A DNA stretch of 5,025 nucleotides, from NCBI GenBank assembly GCA_017382615.1, contig JAFNZX010000076.1, forward strand, positions 1-5,025, written 5' to 3'. The translations under genes were made by a program, and so were the position numbers. The DNA is from Clostridia bacterium. GTDB taxonomy: Bacteria; Bacillota; Clostridia; Oscillospirales; CAG-272. Below the pieces are notes generated by a model. That model did no database searches and was not told the DNA's origin. It was given only the letters and a program-made list of their open reading frames with translations. This document shows, piece after piece, positions 1 to 5,025 of the stretch (within the stretch, counting starts at the first letter, position 1; each line of letters begins with the position of its first letter).

Positions 1-508
1 CAAAGGTAACGGGCGCAAAAGCGTTGACGTCCACGCCCGCGTTGAGTGCATTGAACTGCAAAAACAGTTGTCTGTATTCTTCCGCCACGCGATTATGGAT
101 GTGCCCGTGAATCAGATATCCCAGCCTGTGCCCCTCTTCCCGTCTGCCGGCATTCCATTCCAGCAAAGGGTAATGGCACATGGTAACGGGATGCCCGTTG
201 ACATGCAGCTCCAGATACGGCATGACCGCCTCAAAATACTTTTGGCATTCTTCCCTTTTGACCCAAGCTGCATCGTGATTGCCGGTGATCAATACCTTTT
301 TGCCCTGCAGCTGCTCCATATAAAAGCCTACCTTTTTCTTGTCCCAGACAACGTCACCGACCAGATACACCACGTCTTTTTTTCCCACCTTACGATTCCA
401 GTTTGTAATCAGCGAGGCGTCCATCTCTTCAATGTCCGAAAACGGACGGTTACACAGCGCAAGAATATTCGCATGTCCCAAATGCAGGTCCGACGTAAAA
501 AAAGTCAT
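1..508 (-). CDS. Calcineurin-like metallophosphoesterase (COG4186-like), 3' partial
   Basis: Reading the minus strand from the ATG at 508 gives 169 residues with no stop before the left edge, so the C-terminus is outside. All metallophosphoesterase motifs are visible: DLHLGH near the start (D7, H9), GD at 51-52, GNHD at 76-79, CHYP with H112, and GHIH at 135-138. These are the ligands of a two-metal centre that hydrolyses phosphoesters, expected in the cytosol. The opening TFFTSDLHLGH and the NxGVDVN-like stretch near residues 156-162 fit the small COG4186-type calcineurin-like family, usually about 160-190 residues, so probably only a few residues are missing. The start is supported by AAGGAGA at 514-520, five bases upstream. 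It lies 55 bases downstream of the other phosphoesterase, with no terminator between them. The family assignment is firm; the substrate is unknown. Confidence 0.93.
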   Translation of the reverse strand, partial: MTFFTSDLHLGHANILALCNRPFSDIEEMDASLITNWNRKVGKKDVVYLVGDVVWDKKKVGFYMEQLQGKKVLITGNHDAAWVKREECQKYFEAVMPYLELHVNGHPVTMCHYPLLEWNAGRREEGHRLGYLIHGHIHNRVAEEYRQLFLQFNALNAGVDVNAFAPVTF

Positions 509-563
509 ATCGGTCTCCTTTCAGTTTCATTGATTGAATGATTGAAAAACGGATGCATAAAGC

Positions 564-1355
564 TCAGTCTTCTATGACGACGCAGTTGATCACGCCGCTT
601 GCCGCCACTGAACCGTCGATTGCCAGGATTCCTTCAGCGCAAAACGGTGAAAAATCCGAATCCTTATACCAGATCCCCCTGCCATCCTTTTCAATGGCAC
701 TATGCCCGTACGACGCAGTATAGTGCCCGCAGACCACCGTTTTGCAAGGCTCAACGATGCCGTGCACGCAGGCAAGCTCCATGCCGTTGCACCATCTTGC
801 CCTGCGCCAGGCGTTCTCGTTTGCATTTCTCCAGTCGGGATCGTATTCGTATCTCTTGTTGGGCGCAACACCGATTTCGCAGCACGGGATCCATCCGTGT
901 GTAAAGATATAGTGCGGTGTCTCGTAATAATTTTCACAAAGGGGTAATAGCTCGCGGTAGTAGCGCGACCCTCTGACTCTGCGGATCATTTCATTAGGGC
1001 AGCTGCACACCTCCTCATCGCTCATGCCACTGAGCTGCAGCAGCGTATTCCACGTGCCGTTTCTGTAATGCACCGATGCACCCGATGCAATCTCAAACGC
1101 GCCGCCGTGCAGAATCTCGTACAAACAGCGCGTCAGCAGCTCCTCGTGATTTCCCAACAAATAGATCAGCCTTCCCTCGTTTTTTTGGCGGAGCATAAAA
1201 TCAACGACCTCGTTTGCCTGTGCGCCTCTGTCCAGAAGATCTCCGCATACGATGAGTCTGCATGGCTGCGTTTCTTCAAAATAGCCTGCATCGGTCAAAG
1301 CGCGCATCAGCTGCGTATGATATCCGTGCACGTCCGACACCACGTAATATTTCAT
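564..1355 (-). CDS. PPP-family metallophosphoesterase (Ser/Thr phosphatase / ApaH / PrpE-like)
   Basis: A complete 263-residue protein with the PPP signature in order: DVHG at 8-11, GDLLDRG at 38-44, GNHE at 68-71, THG at 152-154 and GH at 210-211, then AIDG at 245-248 near the end. D8, H10, D39, N69, H153 and H211 are the expected ligands of the dinuclear metal site, and R43 and H70 the phosphate-binding pair. The length and the SDVHG opening fit bacterial cytosolic members, which act on phosphoproteins or on dinucleoside polyphosphates; sequence alone does not separate these. No signal peptide or membrane segment is seen. The segment between GNHE and THG (about 72-150) carries the cap-like insertion. 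There are 14 cysteines, including an adjacent pair at 158-159, which is many for a cytosolic enzyme. The ATG at 1355 has GAGAGG at 1365-1370, nine bases upstream. It is the middle gene of the putative three-gene operon, 42 bases after the membrane peptidase gene. Confidence 0.92.
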   Translation of the reverse strand: MKYYVVSDVHGYHTQLMRALTDAGYFEETQPCRLIVCGDLLDRGAQANEVVDFMLRQKNEGRLIYLLGNHEELLTRCLYEILHGGAFEIASGASVHYRNGTWNTLLQLSGMSDEEVCSCPNEMIRRVRGSRYYRELLPLCENYYETPHYIFTHGWIPCCEIGVAPNKRYEYDPDWRNANENAWRRARWCNGMELACVHGIVEPCKTVVCGHYTASYGHSAIEKDGRGIWYKDSDFSPFCAEGILAIDGSVAASGVINCVVIED

Positions 1356-1397
1356 GACAAATTACCTCTCTTTCATAACGTAAGCCCCCACAGCACC

Positions 1398-2759
1398 TTA
1401 GCGATAGGGATACACGAAGCACAAGTAATATTCCTTCATGCGCTTCTCTGCCCATTGGCGGCAGTCTCTTTCCACCTCTTGATCGTAATACCGATCGAAA
1501 TCGGTTTCTCCATGGCAATACTCTTCAAATTCCGCAGAGTATTCCCGCGCTTGCTTGAATGCAAGCAGATCCCGATATTCCTTTCGGATATGCCCCTGTA
1601 ATGAAAAATACATATCCACAAGATTACGTTGGTACACGTGTCGCGTTTCGTGAAGAAGCGTTTCAAGCACTTTCTCCACGTCGCCGCTTTGCACGAGCTC
1701 ACGGTTGAGCAGAATGCGTCTTTGCACATAGTCGTATTCGCCCAGGACATCCTCGTGATGCATGCTCCCGATCTCCAGCACAACCGGCTCGCAGCCCAAA
1801 ACGAACAGGCATTCGTAATCGCTGACGGCTTGCAGCAGCGTAGCCTTCCGATCAAGATCCAGCGTTTGCCACGACTGATATTCAAACTCCCCAAACAGAT
1901 CGATTGTATGATGCTGCGCCTGCTTTGGGGTCATATCCGACAAGGTGCTCGTATACGTTTTATGGGGGTATCCGCAAAATGCAAAATAGTTTGATACGCA
2001 CAAAAGCGCAATGCCGCAGACGATCAGTGCGCTTCTGACATAGGCGGAGGCACTGCTTTCATCATCCGTAAAGCACGCATTCCAAATCACGCCGATCAGC
2101 ATTGCGACAATAACAGATGCGGGCATTACCAGCCACATCCACCAATACTGATTGAACAGTCCTGCAGCAATCAGGACGCAAAACGGTATAACGGTGTTAC
2201 AAAGCATACCGATCACGCTCCTGCATTTTGGGAACAGCAAAAACAGCAACACGCTGCCCGCATATTCCACGGCCACAAAGCAGCGAAGCAGATCTGTACG
2301 TGCCGTATCGGGATACAGCACCTTGAGCCACTCGACCGTTTGCACTCTGCATATAAGCACCGTCAAGCTGACAAGCAGCATGGCAACAAGAAATTGCAAG
2401 CCAATTGACAGCAACATACCGCACGTGGTGTGGCGTGCAGAGCGAATCCTACGCACGCCCGTGCGCATCCTGCCGTTCTCTGTGCGCTCGCAAATCTCAT
2501 ACCACTCACCCTGCATGGGAAAACGGCTGCCGTTTTGCTCGTGCAAGTCCAACAGCTTACCCACCTGCTCGTATACGTTATCTTGCACGGTCTGCCCCGT
2601 CTGCACAAAGCCGTGGTAGGCAGACGAGCGGATGCTGAGTATGGTGTCTTCGTCCGTCGATTTACGATATATCAGATAAAGTCTATCCTGATACAGAAGC
2701 ACGCATCTGATATTCTTTCTGCGCACTCTGCGGACAGGATGATCAAGTTGGACAAACAT
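1398..2759 (-). CDS. Polytopic membrane protein with HExxH zinc-metallopeptidase motif
   Basis: From the ATG at 2759 this encodes 453 residues. Residues 1-110 form a basic, soluble N-terminal region of unrecognised fold. Five hydrophobic segments follow at roughly 112-137, 161-177, 181-201, 206-228 and 241-262. The C-terminal domain (about 265-453) contains HETRH at 370-374, the HExxH zinc-binding and catalytic motif, within a 'LLHETRHVYQ' context. A later YYDQEVERD stretch (424-432) resembles the region that supplies the third glutamate ligand in similar bacterial proteins; E430 is the best candidate. Arginine-rich stretches before segment 1 and the K/R pair between segments 2 and 3 suggest a cytoplasmic N-terminus, so five crossings would put the peptidase domain outside the membrane. 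A longer reading from TTG at 2804 is possible but adds 15 basic residues overlapping the Shine-Dalgarno site. Probable first gene of the operon. Peptidase activity is inferred; the substrate is unknown. Confidence 0.85.
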   Translation of the reverse strand: MFVQLDHPVRRVRRKNIRCVLLYQDRLYLIYRKSTDEDTILSIRSSAYHGFVQTGQTVQDNVYEQVGKLLDLHEQNGSRFPMQGEWYEICERTENGRMRTGVRRIRSARHTTCGMLLSIGLQFLVAMLLVSLTVLICRVQTVEWLKVLYPDTARTDLLRCFVAVEYAGSVLLFLLFPKCRSVIGMLCNTVIPFCVLIAAGLFNQYWWMWLVMPASVIVAMLIGVIWNACFTDDESSASAYVRSALIVCGIALLCVSNYFAFCGYPHKTYTSTLSDMTPKQAQHHTIDLFGEFEYQSWQTLDLDRKATLLQAVSDYECLFVLGCEPVVLEIGSMHHEDVLGEYDYVQRRILLNRELVQSGDVEKVLETLLHETRHVYQRNLVDMYFSLQGHIRKEYRDLLAFKQAREYSAEFEEYCHGETDFDRYYDQEVERDCRQWAEKRMKEYYLCFVYPYR

Positions 2760-2770
2760 CGATATACGGT

Positions 2771-2778
2771 TCTCCTTT
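2771..2778 (-). promoter_or_regulatory. Shine-Dalgarno site that decides the start of the membrane peptidase gene
   Basis: AAAGGAGA on the minus strand lies 11 bases before the ATG at 2759. The spacing is slightly long, but this ATG is the only standard start codon close to the site. The in-frame TTG at 2804 lies upstream of the site and has no comparable purine-rich motif at a suitable distance, so the ATG is preferred. Confidence 0.7.
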
Positions 2779-2780
2779 CT

Positions 2781-2805
2781 CTTGCAGCTGCAGCGTTGCC
2801 GCAAG
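2781..2805 (-). other. Leader hairpin immediately upstream of the ribosome binding site
   Basis: On the minus strand CTTGCGGC can pair with GCTGCAAG over eight positions (one G-T wobble) around a nine-base loop. The hairpin falls inside the predicted leader of the membrane peptidase transcript and ends three bases before the Shine-Dalgarno site. No U-tract follows, so it is not an intrinsic terminator. It could affect translation initiation or be incidental. Confidence 0.4.
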
Positions 2806-2808
2806 TCC

Positions 2809-2824
2809 TGATCGGCTTGATCAA
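2809..2824. repeat. GATC-centred inverted repeat in the leader of the leftward operon
   Basis: TGATC at 2809-2813 and GATCA at 2819-2823 form an inverted repeat with a five-base spacer. The right arm also lies inside the perfect eight-base palindrome TTGATCAA at 2817-2824. This sits about 10-25 bases downstream of the predicted minus-strand transcription start, where a repressor could bind. A role is not shown by the sequence alone. Confidence 0.35.
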
Positions 2825-2839
2825 TGCTGCGTTTTCTAT

Positions 2840-2869
2840 ATTATAGCACACCTGCCCACCAAACCGCAA
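2840..2869 (-). promoter_or_regulatory. Extended -10 promoter for the leftward three-gene operon
   Basis: The minus strand reads TGC-TATAAT, a perfect -10 hexamer (plus coordinates 2840-2845) with the TGn extension at 2846-2848. A TTGCGG hexamer (2864-2869) sits 18 bases upstream as a -35 box. Transcription would begin near 2833, giving a leader of about 75 bases before the ATG at 2759. This is consistent with sigma-A-type recognition. No other strong promoter is seen inside the three-gene run. Confidence 0.65.
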
Positions 2870-2898
2870 CAATATTTTGGATGATAATCGCCGCGCTC

Positions 2899-2927
2899 TT
2901 GCAATTTGGATCAAATTATGATACACT
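2899..2927 (+). promoter_or_regulatory. Extended -10 promoter for the aldo/keto reductase gene
   Basis: TTGCAA (2899-2904) and TACACT (2922-2927) are separated by 17 bases, and TG at 2919-2920 provides the extended -10 element. Transcription would start near 2934, leaving a leader of about 25 bases that holds the AAGGAGA ribosome binding site at 2947-2953. The -10 matches consensus at four of six positions, so moderate strength is expected. Confidence 0.6.
2903..2917. promoter_or_regulatory. Candidate operator: 15-bp perfect dyad between -35 and -10
   Basis: AATTTG-GAT-CAAATT is a perfect inverted repeat with six-base arms and a three-base centre. It overlaps the end of the -35 box and most of the spacer of the predicted aldo/keto reductase promoter. 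A dimeric regulator bound here would block RNA polymerase. A second partial match, TTTGGAT, occurs at 2876-2882, 29 bases upstream of the copy at 2905-2911. No regulator gene is present in the window. Confidence 0.4.
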
Positions 2928-2958
2928 GTTGTCATCACACAATTGAAAGGAGACTGAT

Positions 2959-3876
2959 ATGTTCCCCGCAGATCTTTTCCCCTTGGCACTGGGTACTGCA
3001 CCGTTTGGCACGGCGATCGGACGCGATACTGCCTTTGCCATACTCGACGCTTTCCTTGCGCTGGGCGGCAACCTCATTGATACCGCCGCAGTTTACGGTA
3101 TGGGCGCATCCGAGCAAACGATAGGCGATTGGCTCAAGGATCGTCGGGCACGCGACAAGATCACTGTTGCGACCAAGGGCTGTCATCCCTCTATCCCCGA
3201 TTGGCAGCAGCGCTTAACCGAGCAAGACGTCCGTGCCGATCTGGAAGCATCCCTGCGCAATTTGCAAACGGATTATATAGACGTCTATTTTCTGCACCGT
3301 GACGACCCAAGCAAGCCCGTAGAAGACATTATGCCCATGCTGCACAAGCTTGTTTGTGAAGGCAAGGTGCAACACCTCGGTGCTTCAAACTGGACGGTGG
3401 AACGTATTGAGCAGGCAAACGATTTTGCCAAAAAGAACGGCATGACGGAGTTTTGCGTCAGTCAGATCTTTTGGAACGGTGCACGCATCAACAAGCAAGG
3501 GGTATACGATCAGACCCTGGTGGTGATGGATGAGGAGCAGCACGCAGGATATGCCAAAAACAGCATGCCGGTCATGGCATATACCGCGCAGGCACAGGGG
3601 CTGTTCTCACAAATTCGCGACAAGGGGTATGAAAGGTTATCGGAGAGCATGGTGCGCACGTATCTCAATGAAACGACAAAGGCGCGCGCCGCACGCATTT
3701 TGCAGCTATCCGGTATGACGGGTGTCTCACCCACGGCGCTCTCCTTGGCATACCTGCTTTACGACCGTGATGTAACGGCGTATCCCATTCTGGGGATCTC
3801 GCGGCTCGAAAGATTGCAGGAGGCATTGCAGATATTTACGCTTGACCAAAATGATCTTGCACCGCTGTTTGAATAA
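2959..3876 (+). CDS. Aldo/keto reductase, NAD(P)H-dependent
   Basis: A complete 305-residue cytosolic oxidoreductase of the aldo/keto reductase superfamily, a TIM-barrel fold that reduces aldehydes and ketones with NAD(P)H. The catalytic tetrad is intact: D41 and Y46 in the IDTAAVYG stretch, K73 in ATKG, and H113 in FLHRDD. Further hallmarks are GASN at 141-144, Q169, AQGLFS near 212-217, and a C-terminal ILGISRLERLQE stretch at 278-289 where these enzymes bind the cofactor phosphate. The ATG at 2959 is preceded by AAGGAGA five bases upstream, and an in-frame TGA at 2944-2946 excludes a longer N-terminus. Only about eight residues precede the first barrel strand, so the usual N-terminal beta-hairpin is largely missing. 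It is a single-gene unit with its own promoter and a downstream hairpin terminator. The substrate cannot be told from sequence; sugar-derived carbonyls are plausible given the GH43 neighbour. Confidence 0.95.
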   Translation: MFPADLFPLALGTAPFGTAIGRDTAFAILDAFLALGGNLIDTAAVYGMGASEQTIGDWLKDRRARDKITVATKGCHPSIPDWQQRLTEQDVRADLEASLRNLQTDYIDVYFLHRDDPSKPVEDIMPMLHKLVCEGKVQHLGASNWTVERIEQANDFAKKNGMTEFCVSQIFWNGARINKQGVYDQTLVVMDEEQHAGYAKNSMPVMAYTAQAQGLFSQIRDKGYERLSESMVRTYLNETTKARAARILQLSGMTGVSPTALSLAYLLYDRDVTAYPILGISRLERLQEALQIFTLDQNDLAPLFE

Positions 3877-3887
3877 GTATATCTATA

Positions 3888-3926
3888 AAAGCCGATAGGA
3901 CACGTCGTGATGATCCTATCGGCTTT
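3888..3926. terminator. Bidirectional intrinsic terminator between convergent genes
   Basis: A perfect 13-bp stem pairs AAAGCCGATAGGA (3888-3900) with its complement at 3914-3926 around a 13-base loop. On the plus strand the stem ends in CTTT followed by an A/T-rich CAATATATTTTC. On the minus strand it ends in CTTTTATAG. It lies 11 bases after the aldo/keto reductase stop and 33 bases beyond the GH43 stop, so it can end transcripts from both sides. Confidence 0.88.
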
Positions 3927-3959
3927 CAATATATTTTCAAATCTCTGCGTGCTTGATTC

Positions 3960-5025
3960 TCAGCTCTTGGGGAACGGGAACTCGACCTCTGCCTTCGGTC
4001 TGCCAAAATCGGGGTCGCCGTCCTCATCAAAAATAACGGGTGCGATCCAGACCGATCTTCCCTGCCAGCCCGTACCGGACACAAGGTTAGCATGATAGAT
4101 CATCCAAACACTGCCATCGGGGGCGGTACAGAAGGAGTTATGACCGGGCCCGTAGGCAACGTGGGGCGCATAGCGGAATTGCGGCTTGGTTGCCTTTTCC
4201 CAACAAGCAGCATCCATGGGATCATCGCCCGTCAGCGTGAGCATGCCAAGGCAATAGTAGTCCGTCCAGCTGCCCGACGCGGAATACACAAGGAAGGTTC
4301 TTCCTTCATGCTGCAGCACGGCAGGACCTTCATTGACGTAGGGCTGACCGTGCATCTCCCAGTTATACTCGGGCACGGACAAAAGCACTCTCTCGGAATC
4401 AATGGTGCAAGGGTCGCTCATGTGGGCAATGTAGAGGTTTTGCGCTACGTTGACATCGCCATCCCAGCCCGACCAGATAAAGTAAAGCTCACCGTCAAGC
4501 TGCAGCACCGTACCGTCAATCGCCCACTTATTGGTGGGATCGGTGATCTGACCGACCATTTCAAAGGGCTGTGTGGGGTCTTGCGACGTGCCCTTGAGCA
4601 CGTACATGCGGTGATTGTAGTTGTTTCCGTCATCGGCTGCCACGTAAATATACCACTCACCGTTGATATAGTGCAGCTCGGGTGCCCAATATTCCGCGGA
4701 ATACATTGTGCCCTGGGGTGCAACGTACACGCGCTTGCCGTTGGGCTTGAGCTCGGTGATCGAATTATACTTCCCTACGCATACACCGTTGCCTGCGGAA
4801 AAGCAATAATAGTATGCGCCTTCGTGATGCACGACCCAAGGGTCTCCGCCGCCGTTATGGATGGGATTTTGCACGGTCTTGTAAACGTATTCCACGATTG
4901 TTTCCTCCTCTGTAGGTGCTTCTGTAGGTGCTTCAGTGGGTGCTTCCGTTGTGACTTTCTCGGTTGTGGGTGCTTCGGTGGTGTCAGCCTCTGCAGGCGT
5001 TTGGGGTGTGCATGCTGCAAGCATC
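3960..5025 (-). CDS. GH43-family glycoside hydrolase lipoprotein, 5' partial
   Basis: The frame is open to the right edge, and 354 residues can be read from the ATG at 5024. That ATG is almost certainly internal: MLAAC is the lipobox end of a lipoprotein signal peptide, whose positively charged and hydrophobic parts must lie beyond the window. After the lipidated Cys comes a Thr/Glu/Ala/Pro-rich linker (about 6-42), then a single five-bladed beta-propeller domain. The GH43 catalytic triad is visible: general base D61 in GGGDPWVV, pKa-modulating D170 in WAIDGT, and general acid E232 in NEGPAV. WAPELHY (113-119), WSGWDGD (184-190) and GPGHNS (292-297, with H295 a likely metal-site residue) are typical. 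Known family activities are alpha-L-arabinofuranosidase, arabinanase and beta-xylosidase; the single-domain form resembles exo-acting arabinofuranosidases, which is inference. Expected to be anchored on the outer face of the cell membrane. Confidence 0.93.
   Translation of the reverse strand, partial: MLAACTPQTPAEADTTEAPTTEKVTTEAPTEAPTEAPTEEETIVEYVYKTVQNPIHNGGGDPWVVHHEGAYYYCFSAGNGVCVGKYNSITELKPNGKRVYVAPQGTMYSAEYWAPELHYINGEWYIYVAADDGNNYNHRMYVLKGTSQDPTQPFEMVGQITDPTNKWAIDGTVLQLDGELYFIWSGWDGDVNVAQNLYIAHMSDPCTIDSERVLLSVPEYNWEMHGQPYVNEGPAVLQHEGRTFLVYSASGSWTDYYCLGMLTLTGDDPMDAACWEKATKPQFRYAPHVAYGPGHNSFCTAPDGSVWMIYHANLVSGTGWQGRSVWIAPVIFDEDGDPDFGRPKAEVEFPFPKS
4914..4949 (-). repeat. Three tandem 12-base units encoding a TEAP linker
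   Basis: The minus strand carries three adjacent 12-base units (4914-4925, 4926-4937, 4938-4949) that each encode Thr-Glu-Ala-Pro. A fourth TEAP is separated from them and encoded at about 4968-4979. The units differ at one to three bases, mostly synonymous. They form the flexible spacer between the lipid-anchored Cys and the GH43 domain and may vary in copy number by slippage. Confidence 0.85.

Noticed and set aside
68..541. Plus-strand open frame of 157 codons
   Set aside because: It lies antisense to the calcineurin-like phosphoesterase gene, whose motifs are all intact on the minus strand. The plus-strand translation has no recognisable domain and its start has no good ribosome binding site.
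530..545. Tandem eight-base near-repeat TTGATTGA / ATGATTGA in the gap between the two phosphoesterase genes
   Set aside because: Only two units with one mismatch in A/T-rich intergenic sequence. It has no dyad and no promoter spacing, so it is probably chance or slippage.
1381..1400. Possible small hairpin TAAG...CTTA around the stop codon of the membrane peptidase gene
   Set aside because: Only four base pairs with a 12-base loop and no U-tract, too weak for a terminator. It does not break the operon.
1068..1601. Plus-strand open frame of 177 codons
   Set aside because: It crosses the 3' end of the membrane peptidase gene and the 5' end of the PPP phosphatase gene in antisense. Its protein shows no family motif, so it is a shadow of the real genes.
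2152..2619. Plus-strand open frame of 155 codons
   Set aside because: It is antisense to the membrane segments of the peptidase gene, with low-complexity Ser/Thr/Cys content, no motif and no convincing ribosome binding site.
1..2759. Peptidase plus phosphatase operon considered as a defence or toxin-antitoxin system
   Set aside because: No nuclease, nucleotide-cyclase, toxin, helix-turn-helix regulator or mobile-element hallmark is seen. Both phosphoesterases look like ordinary enzymes, so a defence role would be speculation.
4914..4949. Tandem repeat considered as a CRISPR-like or regulatory repeat
   Set aside because: The units are 12 bases with no spacers, in frame within the glycosidase gene, and encode a Thr-Glu-Ala-Pro protein linker.

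Overview
The window looks like a chromosomal stretch from a low-to-mid GC Firmicute, most likely a gut or rumen-type anaerobic Clostridia relative. The reasons are strong AGGAGA-type ribosome binding sites in front of nearly every gene, sigma-A-like extended -10 promoters, compact spacing, cysteine-rich cytosolic proteins, and a secreted glycosidase lipoprotein with a Thr-Glu-Ala-Pro repeat linker of the kind common in Clostridia. This placement is inference; there is no rRNA or marker gene in the window.

Layout. Positions 1-2759 hold a minus-strand run of three genes with gaps of 42 and 55 bases and no terminator between them, so probably one operon. In transcription order they are a five-pass membrane protein with an HExxH zinc-peptidase motif (2759-1398), a PPP-type phosphoesterase resembling bacterial Ser/Thr phosphatases and ApaH/PrpE (1355-564), and a small calcineurin-like phosphoesterase (508 to beyond the left edge). 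The last gene runs off the window. An extended -10 promoter for this run sits at 2840-2869, followed by a leader with a hairpin and GATC-centred palindromes.

Positions 2760-2958 are a divergent promoter region. The rightward promoter (2899-2927) carries a perfect 15-bp dyad between its -35 and -10 boxes and drives a single-gene unit encoding an aldo/keto reductase (2959-3876). That gene ends at a strong hairpin (3888-3926) placed to serve as a bidirectional terminator. It separates the reductase from the convergent minus-strand gene at 3960-5025, a GH43-family glycosidase lipoprotein whose signal-peptide start lies beyond the right edge.

Functionally the window combines surface degradation of plant polysaccharide side chains (GH43), cytosolic carbonyl reduction (aldo/keto reductase), and a poorly characterised membrane-peptidase plus double-phosphoesterase operon. 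I see no mobile element, CRISPR array, tRNA, rRNA or recognisable defence system. The least explained part is the membrane metallopeptidase and its association with two unrelated phosphoesterases.
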